From Apostichopus japonicus (lineage: Eukaryota; Echinodermata; Holothuroidea; Aspidochirotida; Stichopodidae): a stretch of 64,000 bases of DNA. The stretch covers positions 21,850,501 to 21,914,500 of the forward strand of contig NC_092568.1 in NCBI RefSeq assembly GCF_037975245.1, given 5' to 3'. Each line of letters starts with the position of its first letter. Positions within the stretch are counted from its first letter, which is position 1. The translations under genes and the position numbers were made by a program. The notes under the pieces are model-generated. The model saw only the letters and a list, made by a program, of their open reading frames with translations, ran no database searches and was not told the origin of the DNA. Shown here piece after piece: positions 35,584-47,500 of this stretch.

Positions 35584-38500
35584 CAGACTGACAGATGTCA
35601 TCTGAAAATAAGGTGAAATCAGATTTGTGAATTAATTAGTTGTTCAGTGCTATTGGCATTATACAATTCTAATACAATGTAGATTGCTGGAGATAATGAA
35701 GTTGAAACGTACTCTTATGGTTTATTGTAACTAAACTGAAAAAAATTGTTTCGGCGAGGGATTGGAATTCAATCTTTCCCCCAGAAGTATAATTTATTGG
35801 GTGGAAAAATACAGGTGAGGAGGAGGGGAGGTACGAGGGGGGGGGTGGTGAGTATGTTAGTTGGATCAGTTACAATGTTCTTTTGTATAATGCTTGATAG
35901 TTTTGATCAACTTTGCGGTAGCATCTAATTGTATTGTTATGTTTTCCCGAATAATTGCATATATGTATTCTATTGTTTCTTCTATAAGCTGGACCACCAG
36001 TGACATATTTTATGTCTATTTATAAATGAGAAGATCAAATGTTGAAGAGTTGAAGGAACAAATATATTATTGTTTGAAATTTGGTGTTTCTTTCAATATA
36101 TCACAATTACTAATGGTAAATAATATTTTGTGGCATAAATATAAATTTCTGTCTACTCGCTGAAACAAGAGGTCACATTTCTCCTTAAAATGCTCCTTCT
36201 GTCTCGTTTCTTGTGCCAAATTTTGTGAGAAAAAATGCAAAATTCTTATAGAAAGCTACAGTAATTTATGTTACCAACTGTGAAATATGGTCACAATAGG
36301 ATATCTCTTCCTAGAGAATGGTTGTGAATATTTAATGAACATTAGTCATTTATTTGTCTCATTATAAGTGCTTTATCTTCCTTTTCTTAAAATATAGCTC
36401 TTCATTGTTATGTAATTAAATCAAGATTAGATTAAGTAACTTCACGTTATAACAACTATCACTGACATTTAATTATAAAAATAAAATTATGTAAGTCGTA
36501 GCAAAATCATGCAGGCAAAACTTAAGTATAATTGGGATGCTATTTTAGAATGAAATTATGTAATTGAGAGAAACCTATGTAGAATTTTATCAAATCATTT
36601 TAGTATATTTAACCGTGTGTGTGAAAACAAGTTTGATAGTTTAGTCGAATCAGCGAACATTCACAATTAGAGTCAACAACCATATCTTCTGCCTTGTGAG
36701 AGCTTTTTCGGCAAAATATTGATGTTTTTTATCCGCTCTCTTTATATTTAAAAAAAGAAATTCCCCTGCATTGCTATTTCCTTTGTTTGTTGTGATCCGG
36801 CTAGAATCTATCAATGCCAAAATGTCTTTCTTTTGCAGGGTTTTTGTCTTTTTGCTCTCAAAAAGCTTTTTTAGTTGCTTAGTTCTTGCCATTAAATGCA
36901 TATGAAAATCAATTTTGGCAGAGTAAACTAACAAACAAAAAAAAAAGAAAAAGAGAACTAAATGTCTTAATAAATTTAAAGTTAAAAATAGAATATCCAA
37001 AACACTACAGCTTAGAAGAATTTTTGGGAAACATAAAATAAAATAAACAATAAATCACCAATTTTAATGTTTTGAAAGTAAAACAAAATCGATAGATGAC
37101 AAAGATGCAGAAATATTTCCAGAAAAATGCTGTCTTTTGTTTTTTTGTTTTGCTTTTCAAGTTTTGTTGTTTATTAATTTTTGTATTTTTTCTTCGGAGA
37201 AAATTCATCATGTTTTCCAATGTTTTTGTAATAAACGTAGCAGGTGTTATGGGTTGTAAAGTGTTGAGTTATTCAAAAAGGTCAACAAAATTCATAAATT
37301 TTTAATATTTTACCTGTTTTTCTCTTCGCTGTTGATACCCTCTCATTGGTCACTAGATTTGTTTGATATTCATTTGTATAAATCATTACATGTATATAAA
37401 GAAATAGGCATATTGGTAAATAACTTAAAATTATTTCAGTTTCAACTTCTCTTTGCGTCTGATTTTCCTGTTTGTAATATTTTGTTGCATATTTATCAGT
37501 TTTGCATTGTTTTATTATTTTCTTCTTTTTGACTGCAGATTAATGAAACCCCAAACCAGTTCATGTTGTTTTACTTACTTTTAAACATTCCAGTCCAATT
37601 GTTGCTCATTAGTATTAGTCATTAGTATCAAGCCTATATTCTTAAAGACTATGTATTGGTATGTATGAATTAAGCTTCAATACAAATGAGAACAAAACCA
37701 GAACCTGTTAACAAACTGCTCATTTACTGAAAAAGAAAATCATAATTGGTAATTGATAACAAAAAACCCCATAGATGGTTTCAAGCAATGTTTTCTTTTA
37801 TGCTATTATGTGCTAAAAGTATCGCACAAAGAAATTGATCTGCCATTTCAACATGAATTATGCATTTGAAAAGTATTTTGCAGACTGTTTACCATGATGG
37901 ACGTGAAGTTAGACTTACATTAGGTGTATGCATGTAGTAATATTTCATAAATATCATTCACTTGGCCTTATAAGTCAATTTTATCACCTTGCTAACATTG
38001 AACTCTGCAATATACAGCACAACCTCTCAACTATTTATAACAAAGCTAAGTGTCATTCACTTTTGGAAGAGCTTCACTAGTCCCAGGTTTCTTTAACAAC
38101 CTCATCTGTAGGGTACTGGTTCAATACCTTAAAATATTAGCAAGATTTTTGAAGAAATTTGTGAAAAGTTCTATCCCACCAAAACACAATAGTTTAAAGG
38201 GGCAAATAGTAAATCCAGTGATATAAGGCAGAAATCAAATACCATAGATGAAAGAGAATTATTGAAATACTAGTAAAAATTTTGACCGTAAGTGGCAACA
38301 ATTCGGTCAGTCTAGCTGTTTCAGCAGTGTACTGTACAATTCGGTGTCTTTTATGCTGTTCTGATTCTAAACAAGGAGTATCGATGAACCAACTTAAAAG
38401 CTCATCCATCTTCTTTCCGGATTCAAATTTTCCTTTTTTGACCTCAGACAGCTTCCTTCTCTTTTAATTTTATTTGCATCAGTTCTTCCTCTTTTAAAGC

Positions 38501-40912
38501 TTAAGCTCAATATCATTGATTTTGTCCTCTTTTAAGTTTTATTTACAAACTTAAAAAATCCATGTCGTCCTACCTTGGTTTGTATTATGTTTTCCTTAAA
38601 GTTTTCTTCTTTCATTAATGTTTAAATGTAAATAAAAACCATTCCATTTCTTGCCCTTTTCCATCGGGCAATTTTATTACGTTCAATATGTCCTCTACAA
38701 AACAGAGAGCATGTTATCGCTCTGTACATAAATAGTTCTGCTTCTTTCGTTCTTTTCCTTTTTTGATCAAACAATAAAGTCAGGTATGCTATTAGTTTTG
38801 TGTCTTTCTTCTGATTGGGCATAGTTGTTTTCATCCCTAAAGATTCAAGTGAAAAGATTGTCCTATCCTTTAAACCTGTTAAGTGGCCAAAAAAAACTTA
38901 TTGATAAAATGATACCTGCCATATCTATACCGAATGCAAGGTTCCTCAGCCTGATATGTTTCTAAAATAACTGTATTGTGATATTTTGTAAATTTTTGCT
39001 TAAACTACTCATATTTTGGGGAAATTGACCCTATGATGACCCGATGATGTCATAACTTCCACCCGAGGATTCAGTAAAAATGATTATATGAGATATCGGT
39101 AAATACCTACAAGCAGTGACATCATTTTAATGAATAATTGGAGAAAGTTTTGTACAATTATTTGGGGATAGAAGAAATTACGGATCAAATATGTTTTCTT
39201 GTGACAGACTTCTCAATGATTTCTGAATGATGTTTAAATCTTTGTGATAATTCATTTCACGGGTTATTAAAGGTTTTCTTTTGGAAGGGATAGAGTTATT
39301 ATAATAATAATGAAATACTATAGTTTTATTCTTCAATGATATGTCAATGTCTTTGATTGTGACTAGGATGCTTCAATGTGTTTGTTCATTAAACATGAGG
39401 TGCTTCGATGAAAACTTTATCAAACGTCTTCTCTCTATATTGAGTATTTTTGTGTGTGTAATCTTGAGATTTAGGTTGTTATTGCAATGGTGCAGAGAAA
39501 TGGAGATACCACAGGGAAGGGCAGTGGTAAAGGGACGACTTTTTGGGAAGCTGTTGGAGGGCCTATTGGAAACTAAATGATATCTTGTAGTAATGTTTTA
39601 GTATTGTCTTATTTCTTTGGGGATGGGGGAAGGGGATTGGCAATGTCTGGTGAGCATCGTCTTCTCACTACTTCCCTGATAAATAATACTAGGCAAACTA
39701 ACAATACATTTAGAAAGAAATTTGCATAGATATGAAATGTTATTGTTTTATTACATGGCAATAGTGTTTTTATGATCAGCAGATAAACAATATTGATATC
39801 ATGGTTGGGGAACATTTTTTCCCACGTTGATATTGATCTCCGCAAATACATCCATTTAGTATGATCCACTCATTCATGCAGGCACGATAGAAGCCAACCC
39901 CTGTCAAATATGGTGTACGCTTCCCTTCCCTTCCCTTCCCTCCCACCCCCCCCCCCCCCACATTCTTCTCCCCTTTCACTTCCATTCTCGCCCTCTATCT
40001 CCCTTGCGTTAATTTGTAGTATTGAAGTAAGAATCAGGCATGAGCTTTTTCCGCGAAATTTCTTTTCTACCTCTGGGATTTACACCTCTCAATTTCCGTG
40101 AATTTCTAACAACAGCGTTGTATCATTTGATCCGTCGTTCGCATGTTTTTCATTACCTATGGACATCCAATCTGCAGGGGGACAAAAACTATTATCTTAA
40201 CACACCGTAGCATACGCAAACTGGAGCCTATACCACAAGTTCCGTGATTTTTTTCTTACCCCAGGCTCATCACTGAAGAATAGTTTTACGAACGGGCTTC
40301 CTTAGAAACAAGATGAATTATTTATGGAGATGGGTGCAAGATATAAGATAGGATAATAGATAACGCACTATAAAAATATAAATACAGATTGTGAATATTC
40401 CACAAAGAATGTATGCATGTTAGTCCCTAGTGACAAGAGGTCAGTTAATCACATGGAAAGAACGGCAAGACGGAAGTAATTTAATAAAATGAAATGGAAT
40501 TCATTATAACTAATGAATTCTTTTTGGGGGGGATTCGGTATAAAATCCACAAATAAACAAGATCAGTTACAAGCGATGACTTATTGTTGCAAATTGTCAA
40601 AATGATAGGTGTGAAAAGGATCCGTTAAACGTTTTTTTTTAGAACATTTTTGAAATGCTCACTTTACGCTACTTAATGACTAAGTTATTCGTCCACTTTT
40701 TTTCAGTCTTGAATTGGAATAAGTCCTATGCTCATTTAGTCATATTGCAACTAAATAGCGGGTTGATCAATGCTTTGCAAATTAATGAAAACTATTTACT
40801 TATCAATTCATCACTTTGCAGAAACTATCTTATTTTAAGGAGTATTTTAAAACTTTGACAGCACTCGAAACGTTTTCCTAGTATCGAAAACAACGTTTTG
40901 CCGTTGTTAACA
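35584..40912. other. Gene-poor AT-rich intergenic DNA
   Basis: No exon with family resemblance on either strand. Includes a G run near 35840, very AT-rich DNA at 36060-37320 and a C run at 39946-39959. Open frames here are short and of low complexity. Confidence 0.6.
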
Positions 40913-42734
40913 CAGGTGCGTATCCAGGGGGGGGGCGTTGGGGGCGCGCGCCCCCCCGGGTAAGGAAAAGAGGAGAGAAAAAAAGAGAAGAAAAAAGGGA
41001 AAAGGAGGGGAAAAAAGAAAAGGAGGAGAGGAAGGAAGGGAAAAGAAAAAGAAAAAAGAGAGAAAAAGGAGAAAAGGAGGGAGTAGAAGATATATAGCCA
41101 AGACCTCGGGAAGAGAAAGATCCCTATTATATACACAGGGTAGCCAGTGACAGATCAAGGATTACGGAGGGGGTGTGCGCCTCACCCTACCCCTTACCCC
41201 GACAACTCCATTTTTGACGTTTCCGTTTTTCCTCTCTCACTAATGTACTTGAACTCGACCGAGTCGTCGGGGAACATAACGCATTTCGGGAAGGGGGCGA
41301 CCGCCCCCCCCCCCGAGCAAATTTTCTTTATGACATCGCTAGTAATTTCAAAATAGACAATGCTTAGATGCAACTTACAAGGCCTGGGAAGTGTCATTTC
41401 CAGCGATCTGGGAGGCATTTTCGGCCAAAATTTTTCTTGTACGCTTCGCGCCAACTCATGGTGGCGCTTCGCTTAGATAGTTTGCCTACAGGCTTCGCCC
41501 TCCCTTGGCAATTACTCGCTACACGCCTGTTCGAATTTGTAAAGCAAAGAGCAGATATAACATCATATCAATGAGCATTGAAATGCATGTTCCACGATGA
41601 ACAGCCTCAAAAACTGTCAATGTGTGTAGTCAAAGGCGTAGGAGCCAGATTGGATTTGGGGGCTGTAATGACTTGCCCGAAAAAAAAGCCAAAATTTTTC
41701 GCGCGCCAAGCGCGCGTTCAACATGTCGATGCCAATATCATATAGGCAAGATCGGTCATTACATTGTATGGCATCGTGTACCGCACGGTCCGTCAAAGTT
41801 GCACAGTATACCGCCGAATGCTAATGTAAACAACCAAATGTCTTATGTAGATGGAGAAAAAGCATACAGATCCTTTTTTGTCAAAACTCTCTTTTACAGT
41901 AGTAATGTCGGCCAAGCTTACAACTTTATTTCGATTACCAAGGAGATCATTTTAAGCTATTCATTGCTATTTATTTTTCTTTCAGTAGGTGCACGAAAAA
42001 AATGGGAAAACAATTGGGGGGGGGCTGCAGCCCCCGCCTCCTACGGGACCTACGCCTATGAGTCAAGTGTTCGGTTTCGATATACCTGATATCGGAAATA
42101 TCTCCTATTTTTCTGTTCCTTCAACCAAGTTTTGTAAAAGCCATTATAAGAGGTTGCAATATTTCTACACCAAGAAATTAAATGTGTCGGAATTTTCCAA
42201 AATTTCCTCACCAACATTCGTCATCATACTTTCCTCTACTCGTTCAATTTTGACCTGTCTGTTAGGGGTTCAAGGAGGTTTTTCTATATTGGTTGTCTAT
42301 AGATTGAATTTTGTGCAACATTATGGGTATGTTTTCAAGTGATTTTATTCACGAGAAAAGTGAATTTTCAAATTCTCAACAAGTAATGGGCTTAAAACCT
42401 TGAAAAGTGGGGCTTTCGGATATTGTGGGCCGTGACGTAGAATAACCTACAAAAGCAATCATCCATAGGACATGCAATCAGGTCGAACATGATGTGTGAC
42501 TGTGACAATCTTCAAAAAGGTTATGGATGGAAAAAACTTTTGGGAAATACTTGCTTCTCAGGCAAAAGTGTACATCTGGTTGCTCATTTTCAAGCCCGAG
42601 AAGTGCCATTTCCGGTGATCTGGGGGGTATCAAAACCAGAAATTTTCTTGTACGCTCCGCGCCAACCTATGGTGGCGCTCCGCTTAGATAGTAATTCGCG
42701 CCCCCCGGGTTAGAAAATCCTGGATACGCGCCTG
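40913..42734. mobile_element. Composite cluster of nested hAT-like MITEs
   Basis: The outer ends pair as CAGGTGCGTATCCAGG (40913) and CCTGGATACGCGCCTG (ends 42734), 15 of 16 bases inverted; no clean target duplication was found. Inside are an element fragment beginning CAGTGACAGATCAAGG at 41145; a copy of the shared internal module at 41378-41485 followed by CGCTACACGCCTG; another copy of the module at 42591-42691; and a separate insertion at about 41632-42059 with AGGCGTAGG inverted ends. There is no transposase. The nesting order is inferred from the positions of the ends. Confidence 0.7.
40962..41093 (+). repeat. 132-bp uninterrupted polypurine tract
   Basis: Every base from 40962 to 41093 is A or G. 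It directly follows a G run and the self-complementary block GGGGGCGCGCGCCCCC (about 40940-40957). Such tracts can form triplex DNA; open frames across it are Lys/Arg/Glu or Phe/Ser/Leu low-complexity artefacts. Confidence 0.9.
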
Positions 42735-44531
42735 TAACATAACCAAAGTGAACGTAGTTAGATGCTGACAACCTGTCGAAGCCGTACCTATAGGTATAAG
42801 CATTTCCACTCAAATGAAGCGATAAATCCATATTATTATATGAACCTGTTTAAGGATATCAGTAAGCAAATTTAGTGAAAACAGTATGCCTTTAAGAAAT
42901 CTTCAGGAATACCGGGAAAGTATATTCTGCCCGTTCCTCTTCACAAATATGACAAACTCAAACTTCATGGAAAAGCAGCTGCTAGACTAGTGACTGGTTT
43001 GTTAACTAACATCCTGGCTAGTACCCCCCCCCCCCACCCACCCACCCCACAAACGCACAGCAAAACCACGATTCCATGATGATCGAAGAGAAACACTGCC
43101 TTCTTCGAAACATTTATGTACACGTATACATACATTAACCATGATACAAGTCATCGCAGAAAACAACAAACAAAACCCTATTTGAACGAAAATCAGTTTA
43201 TCGCCTGCCTTTTTCTGTATGGACAGACGTCTTTGTCGAGACATGACCGACTGGCTTACATTGAAACTAGAGTCACCGAGACTGAGTTTTATTGTGTCGG
43301 GTGCATTGTTTCAATTCTCTGAGCGAAACTGCACAAGGAGAAACAGAATTCTCCCAGTAAAGTTTTATTTGAAATGTTGCTTTATACAACTATAGGCCAA
43401 CGTTTTCGTTGAAAATTCCGTATGTGTTCCTTGTGTGAAAATTGGTTCACAATTGCCTTATAATGATGTGAAGTTATGGCTTTCTGCGGATAGAGCATCG
43501 TCTCGCATGTTGCTTAATTCTTTTAGACCATTGTCGAAATGAGCTTGATGACGTCATTTACAACAGTTTTAGTTCATCACAACGTTGAATTAATAGTGGA
43601 AATTTGGAATTATCTATATGTGGCCACATGATATCATAGTCTTATATCGTTCACAGTTACATTTTTGAATCCACGAAATCATATAGTAAATAAAGACTTT
43701 TTTTTGTGTCGGGATGCCTTGGTATCACGGTACAATGACCATTCACTGCACGGACATGTGGCTGACTTACTAATTATAATTCTTCATAACAGTAGGCCCT
43801 ACGCATAAATACGTCGTAGGCTATATAATCGCAACTTCAAATATTTATCTGAATTTAAACTCTCATATTGATGCATTAATACTGTTGAGCACCCTGGTGT
43901 GCTTCTCACGGTCAAGTACTTCAAGAAATAACGAAGACAGGGATCAAAGACAGTTCATATTATTTAGTAACCTAAAACTCTCTAATATTCGACTTTTAAG
44001 TTAACCGCTTCCTGTCGGACTGAATACGCTCGCTTTGAAAAACTACACTACGTTGCAGAGTCATGGGCCCACTGAAATAATATACGAACTTCTGCGCACA
44101 CAGAGCTTCGATTTACACTTTTCCAAACTAATATCTGCATGCTATTGGCATCGATGGCGTTCAACAGTAACTTCATGTGCGCCGTGACAAAAGAGTAAAT
44201 AAAATTAACCTAGTGAACGAAGATATAATTTTAATAAAATTATTATTAACGAATAAAAAGTTATTTTTGTATAATATCCTGTACTTTTATTTAATATGTA
44301 ATTAATAAAACTAATTTTCAAAACTAAATAAGGTAATGATAATGCATTAGGTAGTGTAAATTTTCCTTATATCGCTTTTATCCGAGTGTAAGTTATTCCA
44401 CGGACTAGGAATGATACAGCATTACAGTACATTCTGCACCAAGTTACCCTAGGTGCTCTGCGATACACTAAAGATATTAGTCTATCAGCGGTGAAGAGCA
44501 GACTAACATCGACTAAGACAAAGCTATCACC
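42735..44531. other. Intergenic DNA and presumed PSMA3 promoter region
   Basis: C-rich run at 43024-43050. No exon found. The PSMA3 promoter and 5' UTR must lie in the last few hundred bases; no TATA box is obvious. Confidence 0.5.
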
Positions 44532-44552
44532 ATGAGTTCAATTGGGACCGGG
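44532..44552 (+). CDS. PSMA3: PSMA3 exon 1
   Basis: Seven codons, MSSIGTG, identical to the human N-terminus, then donor GTAAGA. The context CACCATGA is a good initiation site. Confidence 0.95.
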
Positions 44553-47500
44553 GTAAGACGTATTCTTTTTTTCACATCCGTCCAAATGCCAGATTTAATT
44601 CCCACTACACTAAGTGTGGCAGAATTTTGTAGTCAACCTCTTCACGTTCGCCCTATGCATTGCCATTAGTTAGGCCTAGCCTAGGCCTAGCCTGATACTG
44701 TCTAAATTAGTAAATGGGCTAGCCCACAGTAGCATAATACTGTAGGCCTAGTACCAGAACTTAGAAGTATAGTACTAGTAGCCTAGTAATTGCCGATTAA
44801 TCATAAGCTAGGCCTAAGTCCTCACTAGCCTAGTGTTAGTCCTACAGGGACATTGCTTTACGTACTTGCACGTTAGTTGTAACTTACTCTAATGTATTGT
44901 TAACTGTTGTAAAGTTACCACTTCCAATTCTAAATATTGACGTAAGAAAACCTAACTCTTGTATCCAAGGCCTAATGCTTCCTCAAACATTAGAGTCTAG
45001 CCTAACGTAGGCTTACATTTGACAAGGCCTAAATAAATGGCTATAGCGTCTGTCCAGAAGCTAATAGTTCAACACTTTCATGTCACATAATTTTACTGCT
45101 TAATTTTAAAAGTCAGATAATGGTCACACATGTTCAAAATTAAACACACATTTAAATGCCAACCCCTTAGTATTCTTCCACACTGAGAGATTTAATTGTC
45201 TATTGAACACTTTGCAATGTGTGTTTCCAGCAATATTAACATGATAAAGTTTGGATTTCTTCTTTCTTCGACAGTATGATTTGTCAGCATCTCAGTTTTC
45301 TCCAGATGGAAGGGTATTCCAGGTGGAGTATGCACTGAAGGCAGTTGAAAACAGCGGCACAGCCATAGGAGTCCGATGCAAAGATGGAGTGGTCTTTGGA
45401 GTGGAAAAGCTAGTTATGTTAAAATTATATGAGACTGGAACGAATAAAAGAATATTCCACATAGACAGACATATTGGCATGGTAGGTGTTCCATGTATAT
45501 ATTATTGATTTATTGGCAAAAAGGGATTACAAGAGTCTGCCCAGTACTGTGGGATTGTCTTCTGTTATTATTCACATAGTTAGGGATGCCAACTCATGAT
45601 GAGCAAAAGCCAGGACACTCTGCAATGAAACATCGTTGGGACTGAGCGCACAAATTGTGTGGGTAGAAGACCCTTAGATGGGCAAAAAATATGTCATTTT
45701 ACATACAAAATAATAACACCAATAATGTTCCTGAACTTATTAGAACTCTTTTATTTCAAGGAAAGAAAACAAATGTTTCAGTATGATAAGGAACCAGCTT
45801 TATTATTCCTTAAATACTGGCTATAAGCTTTTTGTGCCATTGATCTGAAATCTGTGGAAAGACATTGGCTGGTGGTATGGCCAATCAGTGGCGGTTGCCA
45901 ACATTACGTTCAGTCCAGCCCTGCATTACAGATTATAAGCCTTAATTGAGTGTTACAAACATTTGCTTTGTTTCTTATAAGATGCAACTGATTCTCAGTG
46001 GCAATTCTCAGATGTACCAGTAGTGTCTTTGCAGCAATAGCAATTGGAGTCATTAACCTGTGAATTCTCCAATGCTATGATTTTCTTTTGGTGAACATAG
46101 TTTGGTCAAATTCAGTATAGTTCTGTGAAAGGGCTCTATTGGTCTTCAACGAAACATACCTGGCATTCACGTATTGTAATCTGTTTCAGAGTCCATACTC
46201 TTGCTTTAAACATGCACTTAAACCTCAGATAAGGAGTTCTCCCTCTGAGTTGCAAGGGGTCAACAGGTTATCTCAAATGGACAGCAAACTGGCACAAGGG
46301 GTCAACAGGATATCTCAAATGGTGGAAAACGTCGCACTGTACTCAAAAATGTTTCACAATTTATAAACAATGTCATGTAACTCTGAACAACTATTTAAAG
46401 GAGTTTGCTAGCTCAAAGTTTGTAAAATATGTCTATATTTCACATAGGAAGATTGTTCTTTCTAAAACATTTTGGTCTAAAATTCTATACTGTAAACTCC
46501 TTTAATGAGTGAATGACATGGTTGATGCCCACAAGAGATTTCTACAAATCTTTTCTGGTTCTCACTTAATTCTTGGACAAATTTAACTCGCTTGCTCTAC
46601 ATTAGTCAGATAGTTATTTTGAATTTGTGAGCAAATCTAATGGCAAGGAATCACAAAGCTAACTGGTTTTCTGGTAACTTGTTCTTTAGGATTTTGAATC
46701 TTGTTGTCAGCGGTCTTTCTGTACACTAAAATTGACTTTTACTCTTGTTTCTGTTTTCCATTACCAGGCTGTGGCTGGATTACTTTCAGATGCAAGACAG
46801 GTAATGGATTTATAATGTACTTTAACTTTGTGTGAATGTGCTTAGAGGAGGAGTGCATGATCAGTTTAGTACACATTATAAAGGATTAGTGTGTACACAT
46901 ACCAATAAGTCAGAAGATGTACAGACAGAAGATGTACAGACAGAAGATGTACGAATCAAATGTCTAAACAGTCTTTAACAGTACCCTTTCATTTATAGAT
47001 TTGTATACACAAGTATCCATCACTGCGCTTCATTTGACTTCATAAATTTATGAGGACTCTGTGAGATTTGATTCATCAGTTATTTCAAAGAACATTTTTC
47101 AATTCCACACTTGTGTGTGTGTCTTGTGGAAGACACGATTACTGTTGTCCATAAAGTAATGCGCATGTTGTCAGTCTGTTTTAAGATAATGAAAAAGTGA
47201 TCTTTTCATTATGTGTGTATACTTTTGCCAAACACTTTCAATAATAGTAATAATATTGCAACCATTTGATTGTTGTTTGTGTTTTGATTGGCATATGTTC
47301 ATTCTTTCCTCCATTGATGTAGATTGTTGAAATTGCCAGAGATGAAGCCTCAGACTACAGGTCAAATTATGGGGCGCCGATTCCAATCCAGGTATGAATT
47401 TTGTATTACAAAAAAACCACATTTGGTTATACTTAAGATAAGAAAGATCTGCATTGTGGTATGTTAACTGACATAACAACAAGATGGTCTGAAATATTGC

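Noticed and set aside
35267-35616. Open frames of about 90-110 codons with nine-residue repeats
   Set aside because: Translations of the 27-bp minisatellite in all frames and on both strands.
36650-37000. Minus-strand 116-codon frame with a hydrophobic start
   Set aside because: Lies in very AT-rich DNA, has Lys/Leu/Phe bias, no splice or homology support.
41622-42342. Open frames of 155 and 117 codons
   Set aside because: They run across MITE ends and G/C runs; no transposase or other motif was seen.
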